Source: Pollenia angustigena (taxonomy: Eukaryota; Arthropoda; Insecta; Diptera; Polleniidae). From it: 64,000 bases of DNA. Below the pieces are notes generated by a model. The model was given only the letters and a program-made list of their open reading frames with translations, was not told the DNA's origin and did no database searches. Shown one piece after another: positions 10,937-20,053 of this stretch; position 1 is the first letter of the stretch; every line of letters begins with the position of its first letter. Both the position numbers and the translations under genes were made by a program. The stretch lies in contig OV884056.1 of NCBI GenBank assembly GCA_930367215.1, positions 48,112,308-48,176,307 on the forward strand, written 5' to 3'.

Positions 10937-11029
10937 TAAGTGAAAATCAAAAAATGTTTTGCTAAGACAAGAATCAAACAAAAATTAGTAAATAGTTCTT
11001 TCCGTGTACGTTGTCTATTTTAAACCTTT

Positions 11030-11280
11030 AAGAAAAGGTTGCCCTTGATTTTTTCTATGTTAATATGTAGACCTGCATTCCTTGCTGTGGATTGTATTTC
11101 CCCTAGCTTGGCTGCCATGTGGTTGAATGCGTGGGCTAGGAGACATATGTCGTCGGCATAATCGAGATCTTAGAGGCGCCCAGTTAAGCGCCAAGTGATG
11201 GCCCTTCTATTGGTCGTTGCCTTAAGCATTATAATGTCCAGTATTATGTTGAACAGCAATGGAGATGAAACACAGCTGGG
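11030..11280 (-). pseudogene. RTE-like LINE relic, RT palm region
   Basis: The minus strand reads SSPLLFNIILDIIM, then after one stop DLDYADDICLLAHAF with the catalytic ADD box, then GLHINIEKIKGNL. It is colinear with the LINE at 41455-42525 and forms one relic with 9230-9665. An A-rich tract at about 11294-11307 lies just beyond it. Confidence 0.8.
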
Positions 11281-11328
11281 AAATATGGACACAAGAAAAA
11301 AAAAAAATATTATATGAAGTAAAGATTC

Positions 11329-11332
11329 ATAT
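11329..11332. repeat. target site duplication ATAT, left copy (second copy 17453-17456)
   Basis: The 4-bp ATAT directly flanks both LTRs of the second gypsy element. Confidence 0.75.
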
Positions 11333-11746
11333 TGTTACGTTTTTCCTTTAATAAACGCGTTTGAGTTCTTTTAATTGCAAATCCGAATAAAAACACACAC
11401 TTATTCAACTTAACAAACTTTATTGAAATTAATTATTTTGTTCACAATTGTTAGTTACGAACAGAACCGTTTTTCAAAACAGACTAAACTAATATTACAT
11501 GAGTCACCCCTTTTTATATTTCATAATTATTTCTAGATTTTTCCTGAACCTTCCCGTAAAAACTATTTATTATGTTCTATCACCATTTCTAGAAATTACT
11601 GGGAAATTTATAAAGGAACTATTTTTAAAATAACAGTTGTGTTGAAAATTATACATGACAATTTTAAGTAACATAAAACTATAACTTACAAGATAACTTA
11701 TAACTATAACTATAAATAATTCTTAGATAATTTAACTTTCGTTACA
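11333..11746 (-). repeat. gypsy element 2, 3' LTR
   Basis: 414-bp LTR, one substitution from 17039-17452. It ends with inverted TGTTACG/CGTTACA. Confidence 0.93.
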
Positions 11747-11759
11747 CTGCCCTCCACTT
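11747..11759 (-). promoter_or_regulatory. polypurine tract of gypsy element 2
   Basis: The minus strand reads AGTGGAGGGCAG directly before the 3' LTR, the expected plus-strand primer. It abuts the pol stop codon. Confidence 0.8.
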
Positions 11760-14700
11760 AAGCCTGTTCGTCCCGAATAGGCTCAGATTCTCCTTTTCCA
11801 TAATTGGCCAGTCGTTCTAGATGCACCACTTTCATTTTTGATCTTGGGCTCTTATATTTCTGGATCCGATACACCACGTCATTCAATTTCTTTATTACTT
11901 TATATGGGCCATCCCAATGACTCTGCAGCTTTGGAGATAGTCCTTTCTTTCGTTGCGGATTAAAAAGTAAAACCAACTGGCCCTCTTTGAAACCTTCCGA
12001 ATTTGCCGCTCGATCGTATCTGGCTTTCATCTTGTCACTGGACAGCTTAATCCGACTTCGCACGAACTCATGAAGTTCATTAAGGTCATTTTGTTCCTGT
12101 GAGGTAGAGCCTTCATTGTTGTCATCTGTTGGTCCAGGCTTAACACCAAATTCTAGATCTCCAGGTAGTCTGAGCTCCGTTCCAAAGACAATTTTGGCAG
12201 GTGTACGAGAGGTGGAGTTGTGAACAGCTGATCTATATGCCAACAAAAACTTCGGAATGTGTTCATCCCAGTCTTTCTGATGTGTGCTTACTACTTTACG
12301 CAAGTGCTCCTCTAGTGTGCGGTTAAATCTTTCGACCATACCATCGGATTGTGGATGCAAAGGAGTTGTTCTAGTTTTCCTTATTCCGTATAATTCACAC
12401 ATTTCTTTGAACACACCAGAATCAAAATTTCTGCCTTGGTCGGAGTGTAATTCTATTGGAACTCCGTAACGGCACACCCAGTTATTCAGAAATACGTCCA
12501 CAACGGTTCTAGCTTCTTGATTTGGGATGGCATACACCTCTGGCCATTTACTAAAGTAATCGATAACTACTAACACATAACGGTTGCCGGCATCACTCAC
12601 AGGAAAAGGTCCGGCTATATCCATTGCGATTCGCTCAAATGGGGCACCCGAATTGTACTGTTGAAGCGGTCCCCGACTTCTCCTTGTTGGTCCTTTGGCG
12701 GCAATGCATTGGGTGCAATTTGATATCCAATCGGCCACAGCTTGTTGGCACCCAACCCAGTAGAAACGTTGTTTTAACTTTTCTAATGTTTTTGTTACGC
12801 CAAGATGGCCACCACTTGGACCATTATGGAATTCATTTAGAACTTCATGTACTTTTGACGATGGCACCACAATGAGGTTACGAACTGATTTTCCATCGGC
12901 ACTTTCCCATGCTCGGTACAGGCAGCCATTTATCAACTGTAGGCTGTTCCATAGGGCCCAGTATGCTTTTGTTAGCGGACTTTCAGATGATATTTCGTTT
13001 CGATTCGGCCTTCTGCCTTCTTCTTTGGCCTTCATGATTTTCTCTAATATAGGGTCAGCTTTCTGTGCCATTGACCAGTCTTCGTTGGACTCTATATGCA
13101 GTAGGCGAACTTCACAGTTGTATTCCTTTCCTTCAGCCTTTACACAATGCTTGCATTCCAGTTTGCAGGGTCGTCTTGATAGAGCATCCGCGTTGCCATG
13201 TTTTCCACCTTTTCTGTGCTCAATGGTAAAATCATAACTTTGTAGGCGCTCAATCCAGCGAGCTATCTGACCTTCCGGATTCTTGAATTGCAGCAACCAC
13301 CTGAGTGCAGAATGGTCCGTTCTTAACTCAAAATGTTGACCATACAAATACTTGTGAAAATGTTTTACGCACTCTAGTACTGCCAGGAGCTCCCTTCGCG
13401 TTACGCAGTAATATCTCTCAGGCTTCGAAAGTATTCGGCTGTAATAGCCCACGACTCGCTCTACACCATTGACCACTTGGGAAAGCACACCTCCAATTCC
13501 GTATCCGCTCGCATCGGTATCAAGCACAAATTTCTCTCCAGTAATGGGGTAAGCCAAAATTGGTGCTGAGCACAACAATTCCTTTAGTTTCTGAAATGCT
13601 GTTTCCTGTGCTTTACTCCAGATGTATTTTTGCGCCTTTTTAGTCAATTCGTGTAAACTTGCAGCAATATTTGCAAAGTTTGGCACAAAGCGCCTGTAGT
13701 ATGTACATAGGCCTAGAAAACTGCGTAATTCATGAATATTTTTCGGGCGTGGCCAATCCATTACAGCTTTTATTTTATCGTCGTCCGTTGAGATGCCTTT
13801 GGAGGTTACACGATGTCCCAGGTATTTTACTTCCTTCTGGAACAGTGAACATTTCTTAGCATTTAGTTTTAGTCCTGCCATTGATATACGTTTCATCACC
13901 TCTTCTAGGTTTTTCAGGTGTTCATCAAATGTTTTCCCCATTACAATAATGTCGTCAAGGTACACCAAACATGTCTTTCGGTGAAGACCTTTTAACACCT
14001 GCTCCATTAAACGCTCGAATGTAGCCGGAGCATTGCAGAGTCCAAATGGCATCACATTAAACTGCCATAAGCCATCACTTGCGCTAAACGCAGTTTTCTC
14101 CTTATCATTTTCCGCAATTTCCACTTGCCAATAACCGCTCTGCAAATCCAATGTAGTAAACCATTCCGTTCCGGCTAACGTGTCCAAGGTATCATCAATT
14201 CTAGGCAATGGATAACTATCTTTTTTCGTGACGTCATTCAGTTTTCTGTAATCTACGCAGAATCTGGTACTCCCATCTTTCTTTTTCACCAAAACCACTG
14301 GTGAGCTCCAAGGACTTGACGATGGTTTAATAACTCCGTTCTTTTCCATCTCGCTAACTAGCTCTCTTACTTCATTGCGCTTTGCTAGAGGAATGCTTCT
14401 TGGCGCCTGTTTTATTGGCTTAGCTTCGCCTGTGTTGATTTCGTGTTTCACGATTGACGTTCTGCCTTGGTTTTGACCTTTTAAAGCGAATGCAGAGGCA
14501 TATTTTCTTAGTAGTTGTTTGGCCTTATTTTTACAAGGCGGTGTTAGCTTTTCGGTCCATTTTCGCACATGTTCCTCTAGTGGCTCGTGGTCTTTGCTAA
14601 TTCTCCTGGCTACGCCTTGATGCTGCTCGCAATTAATTACTGCCTCTGTTGAAGTACATTGTCCAATCTTGAAGTTCTGCGTAAGGACTTTTTCACTGCT

Positions 14701-15357
14701 GGATAAATTTAATACTCTCACAGGAACTAGACCCTTGCTGGGTTTTACGAGGGCATTCGCTGTTACGATATCTCCTTTAACTTCTGCTGGCTCTACCACC
14801 CATAAACTGTTGTCCTCACAATCTCCCTCCATTCGCGCCCATACTAAGATTTCTGATTTGGGTGGCAGTTTTTCACGTTGAAGGGCGATTAGCTGTCTTA
14901 CATGGGCCTTGGTTTCGTATCCAACTTCAAGGGGTATTTCCGCATCACGCCAATACATAATTTGCTGACCCATATCCAAATGAATACCATGTTCAATCAT
15001 GAAATCTGCGCCAATGATTACCTCGTCTACAATATCAGCCACAATAAATACGTGATGGGCGATTGCATTGGCCATACTTAATTTTGCTTTTACTTTTCCA
15101 TAGACAGTGGCAGACTCGCCTGTAGCTGTTCGCAGACTTACCCCGCTTAGTGGTTCGATTGATTTTTGTATTAAATCGGGCCTTATAATTGAATGTGATG
15201 CCCCAGTGTCCACAGTAAGAATGCGTTTTTGACCATTAATGTAACCACAAGCAGTAAGATTCCTGTTACTCCTTTGCACTACTGATATAGAGATTGTGGG
15301 GCCCTCAGATGTGGAAGCTAGCCCATGCCCCGCGGTGCTAGCTATTTTTAGTTTAAA
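11758..15357 (-). CDS. gypsy element 2 Pol (protease, RT, RNase H, integrase), -1 frame
   Basis: The frame is open from the frameshift site at 15357 to 11758 and is best read as the -1 frameshift extension of Gag. It has no ATG near its upstream end. Counting from the GTG at 15279: protease DTGAS at 24-28; RT with VMPFGLCNAPATF and YLDD at 440-443; RNase H TDAS at 587-590; integrase HHCC finger at about 818-858; catalytic D887, D947, E983 in DD35E spacing; and a GPYKVI module at about 1124. There are no stops. All key residues are present, so the enzyme part looks functional. It is expressed with Gag from one RNA, at a low ratio set by frameshifting. Confidence 0.95.
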   Translation of the reverse strand, partial: FKLKIASTAGHGLASTSEGPTISISVVQRSNRNLTACGYINGQKRILTVDTGASHSIIRPDLIQKSIEPLSGVSLRTATGESATVYGKVKAKLSMANAIAHHVFIVADIVDEVIIGADFMIEHGIHLDMGQQIMYWRDAEIPLEVGYETKAHVRQLIALQREKLPPKSEILVWARMEGDCEDNSLWVVEPAEVKGDIVTANALVKPSKGLVPVRVLNLSSSEKVLTQNFKIGQCTSTEAVINCEQHQGVARRISKDHEPLEEHVRKWTEKLTPPCKNKAKQLLRKYASAFALKGQNQGRTSIVKHEINTGEAKPIKQAPRSIPLAKRNEVRELVSEMEKNGVIKPSSSPWSSPVVLVKKKDGSTRFCVDYRKLNDVTKKDSYPLPRIDDTLDTLAGTEWFTTLDLQSGYWQVEIAENDKEKTAFSASDGLWQFNVMPFGLCNAPATFERLMEQVLKGLHRKTCLVYLDDIIVMGKTFDEHLKNLEEVMKRISMAGLKLNAKKCSLFQKEVKYLGHRVTSKGISTDDDKIKAVMDWPRPKNIHELRSFLGLCTYYRRFVPNFANIAASLHELTKKAQKYIWSKAQETAFQKLKELLCSAPILAYPITGEKFVLDTDASGYGIGGVLSQVVNGVERVVGYYSRILSKPERYYCVTRRELLAVLECVKHFHKYLYGQHFELRTDHSALRWLLQFKNPEGQIARWIERLQSYDFTIEHRKGGKHGNADALSRRPCKLECKHCVKAEGKEYNCEVRLLHIESNEDWSMAQKADPILEKIMKAKEEGRRPNRNEISSESPLTKAYWALWNSLQLINGCLYRAWESADGKSVRNLIVVPSSKVHEVLNEFHNGPSGGHLGVTKTLEKLKQRFYWVGCQQAVADWISNCTQCIAAKGPTRRSRGPLQQYNSGAPFERIAMDIAGPFPVSDAGNRYVLVVIDYFSKWPEVYAIPNQEARTVVDVFLNNWVCRYGVPIELHSDQGRNFDSGVFKEMCELYGIRKTRTTPLHPQSDGMVERFNRTLEEHLRKVVSTHQKDWDEHIPKFLLAYRSAVHNSTSRTPAKIVFGTELRLPGDLEFGVKPGPTDDNNEGSTSQEQNDLNELHEFVRSRIKLSSDKMKARYDRAANSEGFKEGQLVLLFNPQRKKGLSPKLQSHWDGPYKVIKKLNDVVYRIQKYKSPRSKMKVVHLERLANYGKGESEPIRDEQA
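15316..15357 (-). promoter_or_regulatory. -1 programmed ribosomal frameshift signal at the gag/pol junction
   Basis: On the minus strand the slippery heptamer TTTAAAC occupies 15357-15351, in the gag frame as T TTA AAC. The gag stop TAA follows at once. After a 7-nt spacer comes a perfect 7-bp stem: AGCTAGC at 15343-15337, a 14-nt loop, and GCTAGCT at 15322-15316. The pol frame is open through the site in the -1 phase. Heptamer type, spacer length and downstream stem all match known -1 frameshift cassettes. Confidence 0.85.
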
Positions 15358-15950
15358 GGTGACTCTTGTGCCACCTGGTGACTAGCACGTTGGTTGTTTC
15401 CTGGTGGCGAGGAAGATCTCGATCGTCGTCTTGGTGCTTTGCAGTTTCGCTGAATATGGCCAGTTTTACCGCAGTTATAGCATTTTACTTTGTTTTTACT
15501 CTGCTTCTCGCCCAAAGCCTGCAAAACTGCCTCCTTCATGCTTCTCATTTCCTTTAAAATATCTCCTTCGTCTTCGGCTATGATATCGATCTTGCGCACC
15601 TTGCACATATGCGGTTTTGAAATTATTCTAGCGGTTTCTTGTGCTAGGGCAAATGATACCGTTTCTGCAAATGATGGCCTCTGTGATGCACATACCGCTA
15701 GTTTTACATCAGCATCCCGTATACCGTTTACAAATGCCTCGGTCTTAAAATGATCTAGCAATGGATGACTTTCACCTGGATAAGTAAGCTGCACCAAGCG
15801 CTCAATCTCTAATGCGAAATCCTGTAGCGTCTCGTTTGGCTTTTGTACTCTACCCCGTAATTCCATTCTGAATATTTCTTTTCTATGTTCACCACCATAC
15901 TTGCGTTGCAGTGCTACCATAATGTCATCATAATTATTTCTGCACCTTAT
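15348..15950 (-). CDS. gypsy element 2 Gag, C-terminal part (capsid C end, zinc knuckle)
   Basis: This continues the gag frame after the in-frame stop at 15951-15953. It has a Gag core helix region (LQRKYGGEHRKEIFRMEL and GIRDADVKLAV), then a CCHC zinc knuckle CYNCGKTGHIQRNC, then a basic RRRSRSSS stretch. It ends at 15348, right after the slippery heptamer. The zinc knuckle packages the element RNA. It is part of one gag gene with 15951-16928; the two pieces share a frame. Confidence 0.88.
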   Translation of the reverse strand: MRCRNNYDDIMVALQRKYGGEHRKEIFRMELRGRVQKPNETLQDFALEIERLVQLTYPGESHPLLDHFKTEAFVNGIRDADVKLAVCASQRPSFAETVSFALAQETARIISKPHMCKVRKIDIIAEDEGDILKEMRSMKEAVLQALGEKQSKNKVKCYNCGKTGHIQRNCKAPRRRSRSSSPPGNNQRASHQVAQESPLN

Positions 15951-16928
15951 TTACCTTACACTTTCTAGAATTTCAGCCGCAGTTCCTTTTAAAGCCAGAA
16001 TCAGCTCTATGGCTTTTTCTTCATTGTTCCAAGCATTTTTATTGGCAACTGTGTCAAACTGGAACTTAAACACATTCAATGGTGAGCTGCCGTCAAAACT
16101 TGGAGCTCTTATTCTATTCGAGACTTCTGGAAAAACTCGCACCACTCCCTCTTGGCACTGAAGACTATTTACTCTTTCTTCCAGATGATGAAGTTTTCCA
16201 TCAAAATCCGTGACTTGTGTTTTTACATCAGTGACTTGTGTTTTTACATCAGACAATTCTATTTCCATATCGTCTACTCTTTCGTTTATAACAGTAGAAA
16301 TCTCTTGATGCTTCTCAAGTTTGTCATTAGTAGCCTGAAGTTTCTCGTTTGTCACTTTAGAATTTTCTTGAATTTCGGCTAAGATGGTGCTTGAATTTTC
16401 TTTTACCATCCTCTCAATGTTTTTAGAATTTTCTGCTAGGATAGCGTTTGAATTTTCTTTTACCAACTTCTCCATGTTTTTAGAATTTTCTTCCATTTTT
16501 CTAGAATTTTCTTCCATTTTTCTAGAGGTTACAGCCGAATTTTCTTTTACCATTTCCTCCATTTTTCTAGAATTTTCTTCCATTTTTCTAGAAGTTACAG
16601 CCGAATTTTCTTTTACCATTTCCTCCATTTTTCTAGAAGTTACAGCCGAATTTTCTTTTACCATTTCCTCCATTTTTCTAGAATTTTCTTCCATTTTCTC
16701 CATCATAGCAGCAAACATTGTACCAAGATCCATGTTACTTGTTACTGCACGGGTAGCAACTTCTATTTCTTCTTTTTCTTCAAATTCATAAGTTGCGATG
16801 TCAATATTGCGTCGCTTAAATTCATCGATTAATCTTTTCTGCAACTCAGCTTTATTTCCTGCAGTAGGCAGATCCAACTTGCCCAACTCTTTCTTGAGCT
16901 GTTCAACTTTTAGCTCCTCGAATTTCAT
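15951..16928 (-). CDS. gypsy element 2 Gag, N-terminal part (SAP-like domain, coiled coil)
   Basis: 325 residues from the first ATG after the leader. Residues 1-40 look like a SAP domain (LKVEQLKKELGKLDLPTAGN), a DNA/chromatin-binding fold found in several insect gypsy Gags. Residues about 72-175 are a repeated coiled coil built from KMEEMVKENSAVTSR units. A further coiled coil with VKTQVTDVKTQVTD follows, then the start of the capsid-like region. The frame ends with TAA at 15951-15953, while the downstream gag continues in the same frame. This is either a single nonsense mutation, a sequence error or a readthrough codon; I favour mutation. Confidence 0.88.
   Translation of the reverse strand: MKFEELKVEQLKKELGKLDLPTAGNKAELQKRLIDEFKRRNIDIATYEFEEKEEIEVATRAVTSNMDLGTMFAAMMEKMEENSRKMEEMVKENSAVTSRKMEEMVKENSAVTSRKMEENSRKMEEMVKENSAVTSRKMEENSRKMEENSKNMEKLVKENSNAILAENSKNIERMVKENSSTILAEIQENSKVTNEKLQATNDKLEKHQEISTVINERVDDMEIELSDVKTQVTDVKTQVTDFDGKLHHLEERVNSLQCQEGVVRVFPEVSNRIRAPSFDGSSPLNVFKFQFDTVANKNAWNNEEKAIELILALKGTAAEILESVR
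16455..16700 (-). repeat. coding minisatellite (15-residue coiled-coil units) in gag
   Basis: Repeats of about 45 bp encode KMEEMVKENSAVTSR, with shorter KMEENSR spacers between. They are arranged imperfectly head to tail and stay in frame, so unit number can change without breaking gag. Confidence 0.8.
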
Positions 16929-17022
16929 TGTTGTTTGTATAGTTTTTTTTTTTTTTTTTTTATCCTTTTTTTTTTATTTGTTTATTTATTTTATTTTTAT
17001 TTTTTATTTTTTATTGCAATTT
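16929..17022 (-). other. gypsy element 2 leader, A-rich
   Basis: Between the primer site and the gag ATG the minus strand is almost pure A with some T (poly-T on the plus strand at 16941-17012). It would be an unstructured 5' leader. Confidence 0.6.
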
Positions 17023-17036
17023 CACTTCTGACACCA
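17023..17036 (-). promoter_or_regulatory. primer binding site, tRNA-Leu type
   Basis: TGGTGTCAGAAGTG on the minus strand, two nt from the 5' LTR. It is complementary to the 3' end of a tRNA-Leu (…CACTTCTGACACCA), the primer used by several insect gypsy elements. Confidence 0.85.
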
Positions 17037-17038
17037 AT

Positions 17039-17452
17039 TGTTACGTTTTTCCTTTAATAAACGCGTTTGAGTTCTTTTAATTGCAAATCCGAATAAAAAC
17101 ACACACTTATTCAACTTAACAAACTTTATTGAAATTAATTATTTTGTTCACAATTGTTAGTTACGAACAGAACCGTTTTTCAAAACAGACTAAACTAATA
17201 TTACATGAGTCACCCCTTTTTATATTTCATAATTATTTCTAGATTTTTCCTGAACCTTCTCGTAAAAACTATTTATTATGTTCTATCACCATTTCTAGAA
17301 ATTACTGGGAAATTTATAAAGGAACTATTTTTAAAATAACAGTTGTGTTGAAAATTATACATGACAATTTTAAGTAACATAAAACTATAACTTACAAGAT
17401 AACTTATAACTATAACTATAAATAATTCTTAGATAATTTAACTTTCGTTACA
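17039..17452 (-). repeat. gypsy element 2, 5' LTR
   Basis: 414-bp LTR, one substitution from 11333-11746. It is followed by the ATAT duplication at 17453-17456. Confidence 0.93.
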
Positions 17453-17456
17453 ATAT

Positions 17457-18055
17457 AAAAGTTCTAAGTGTCGAATATTATCTAGATATCAACATGTATA
17501 TGAGATTTTTTTGTCATAAACCGATTTTAAAGAGTGAGTTTGTTAGAACTTATGGTCAGTTCTGCACCTTACATCTTTAGCCATAAACTTAAAGCTGTCA
17601 CGAAAGTTATAGTTGCTCAATTGAATGTCAATAACAACAACAAGGAAGTTATGGCCTTAAAAGCTATTTTTACTAGTAGCATTTGTAAGGTAAATATAGA
17701 CCGAGTCCAATTTATACACAGAAAAAACTTCTTAATATATAAATAAATCTATTTTGGGTTTCTGGAATTTCGTGTACATTTTTTTAAATGCTATCTATTG
17801 ATAACCAAAATGCGTGAACCTAGATCGGAGACTGTCTCTTGCTGTATTACAGGTATACAGAAAGCTTTGTATGGGAAGTGCTACGCCACGTACATAAATC
17901 CCGCCCACATTTACCTTATTTGGAAACCTTTGGTTCTTCCGTTCTTCATATAAAAACAGACAAACATAGTTGAATTAACTTTGCTTAACATATTTTTATG
18001 TAGTTGTGTTGTATCGTTACCTTAAACGTAAGCGGCCTTAACTAAATTTAAAAAA
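17457..18055. other. no gene; contains a DINE-1-like family B scrap
   Basis: About 17825-17965 resembles the 18817-18960 part of family B (ATCCCGCCCACATTT and the nearby GTATACAG). The rest is unassigned. A 70-residue plus-strand frame at 17534-17746 has no recognisable features. Confidence 0.45.
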
Positions 18056-18457
18056 AACAAGTAAGAGTGCTATATTCCGCTGTGCCGAATCTTATATACC
18101 TTCACCATTGTGCGAGTAGAATAGAGAGCAACTAAATAATTTTTACATATACATACATATTTACAATACTTACAACTTCATTATAAATGAATTTTAAAAA
18201 GCGATAACTGGTAAATATTTTTTTTAAATCGTTTTTAGTTTCTATTTGTTAAAATTATTTCGTTAAATATATGAAATAATAAAGAAGGGTGATAACGAAA
18301 ATCATATTGGGCATTATGCTAGTATATGTAAACAAATACGAAGGGGGGGTGAGGGGATAGGAAGAAGAGACGACAACCGGATTTGAACTTCGCTTTGCAT
18401 AAGGACCCAGAATATATATACTTTATAGGGTGTAGGACCTTCGGTGAAGGGCATAAA
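18056..18457 (+). mobile_element. DINE-1-like element, short family B copy
   Basis: It starts AAACAAGTAAGAGTGCTATA with a CCGCTGTGCCGAATC hairpin and TATACCTTCACC, and ends with ATATATACTTTATAGGG and GGTGAAGGGCATA. It has start and end modules with a short interior of about 300 bp and no coding capacity. Confidence 0.65.
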
Positions 18458-18494
18458 AAACAATCTTAATTATAAGAAAAAGAGTAATTTTTGG

Positions 18495-19292
18495 GATTTC
18501 AGTATTTTGGTTAGAACTCTGCTATTTCTTAACCGATTTGACAGATTTATATACCGACGTGTTAAAGAAGAAATTTGCCAGTTATTTTGGCTATAAAACG
18601 TGGACTCGGGAAGATCTATGGTTCCTGAAAATGGGTATTTTTCAAAAAAAAAATTATATTTTGGTCATAACTTTTTCATATCTGAACCGATTTTCCCGAG
18701 TTTTTCAGAAAATATATTCTTTTAAAAATGTCCGATCTTCTGATATATAAGGCGTTACCATAGGTCATATTACAGTCAACAAATTCAGGTTTTTATACAA
18801 TTTTTAATACTTTTTGTATGAGAGGTACCACGCCTACTTCTCCAATCCCGCCCACATTTTGTAAGATGGTGTATATTTATAACCTTAATGATTGTACCTA
18901 ATTTTAAAGCTTTGGCTCTTGCCGTTCTCCAGATATACAGAAAAAAGTAATAAAAATACAACAACCACAAGGGATTTTTTGGAAAAATTAGAGGCAGTCG
19001 TGGTTCTTTGGTCATATCTCAGCCATTGTTGGACCGATCTGGCTGAATTTCAATAGCAAGAAATGGTGGACTATATGTGACATATATGTAAAACAACGTA
19101 GCCGCTATCATGTCTGGAGTCTCCGGAAAACACATATCAAACGTAAGACGGACAGACGGACGGACGGACGGACGGATATCGTTAAATCAACTTCTCTCCT
19201 CATAAGGACCCAGAATATATATACTTTATAGGGTCTAAGATCAATATTGTAGAAATTACAAACGGAATGACAAACTTATATATACCCTAGAG
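18495..19292 (+). mobile_element. DINE-1-like element, family B, 3' part
   Basis: It contains the CCCGCCCACATTTTG and TTGCCGTTCTCCAGATATAC modules, a (GGAC)n microsatellite at about 19149-19176, ATATATACTTTATAGGGTC and a terminal TATATATACCCTA. Related copies lie at 33130-34075 and 46840-47270. Homology starts at CAGTATTTTGGTTA. Confidence 0.65.
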
Positions 19293-19891
19293 GGAAGCGA
19301 ACTGACATTAAAGAGATCCCGTGATAGGTCTTTGGTGGTAGAGACCGGTTACAGTTTTAACACTTTCTATGAATAAGAACTATCACTTTTACATGGGGTT
19401 GTCATTGGAGGGGGTCAATTGACACCATTTGACCAGTCAAAAATCTATTCTCAATGGACGTGTTTAGTGACATTTACTAAAATGTAGTATTATTTTAATA
19501 CGATGTAGTATTATTTCAATAAAACAAGTCCTAGAATTAAATTTAAGCGCCAAATTTTAGAAAGTCCCAAAAAAAAAGTATCACACCACCGGTGAAGACT
19601 GTACTGTAATTCATTACTTTTTCTACCTTTATGGTCTTCATCAACCAGTAACATGATTGGTTCTCCTTTCACTGGTCATGAGTTTTTTCTTTTTGTACCT
19701 GTTCTATTTTCACAACTCCCAGGACCAGTCTGTTGGACCAATTGACACAAATTTCCCGCAGGGTACCCTTTTCCACCTGTGGTGAAGGGTATAAAAACGA
19801 TTTTTATTGATACTGATGTATTTTGGAATATTTCGTCCAAGATTAGCGTTTTTATTAACAAAATACAAACGGCCCTATCTGCCAGAGATTA
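19293..19891. other. no gene; holds a segment shared with 40150-40258
   Basis: The stretch 19676-19790 is about 90% similar to the reverse complement of 40150-40258. It ends next to CACCTGTGGTGAAGGGTATA, a DINE-1-like terminus (19776-19795). The remainder is unassigned. Confidence 0.5.
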
Positions 19892-20053
19892 TATTTTTTT
19901 TTTTTTTTTTTCATTATTTATTTATTGAATCTTCATATATTAAATATGAACTAACAATAATTAATCAAATCTTAACCTAATACGTTATTTTATGTCCTGC
20001 CAGTGCCAGACAAAATTTTCTTCATCGCGGTTTTTATTCACTTATATAGGTGT

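Larger units (their letters stand above)
9672..11005. mobile_element. unclassified TIR element inserted in the LINE relic
   Basis: Inverted ends: ACGGAAAGAATAACTTACTA at 9672 and its diverged reverse complement ending at 11005 (inward from the right: ACGGAAAGAACTATTTACTA). The element lies exactly between the two halves of the RTE-like LINE frame and contains a DINE-1-like element (9833-10936). No transposase is visible, so it is non-autonomous. The superfamily is unknown; a target duplication is not clear. Confidence 0.55.
11333..17452 (-). mobile_element. Ty3/gypsy retrotransposon 2, near-identical LTRs, -1 frameshift gag/pol
   Basis: A 6120-bp element on the minus strand. It has 414-bp LTRs (TGTTACG...CGTTACA) at 17039-17452 (5') and 11333-11746 (3'), ATAT target duplication, a tRNA-Leu-type primer site, an A-rich leader, gag, a -1 frameshift signal, pol and a polypurine tract. 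The LTRs differ at one position only (C at 11554, T at 17260). The primer site and domain layout resemble the micropia/mdg3 group of insect gypsy elements; this clade call is tentative. Gag has one in-frame stop (15951-15953), so this copy may need help from other copies despite its young age. Confidence 0.93.

Noticed and set aside
16384..16791. 135-residue plus-strand frame of FLEFSSIF repeats
   Set aside because: It is the antisense of the gag coiled-coil repeats.
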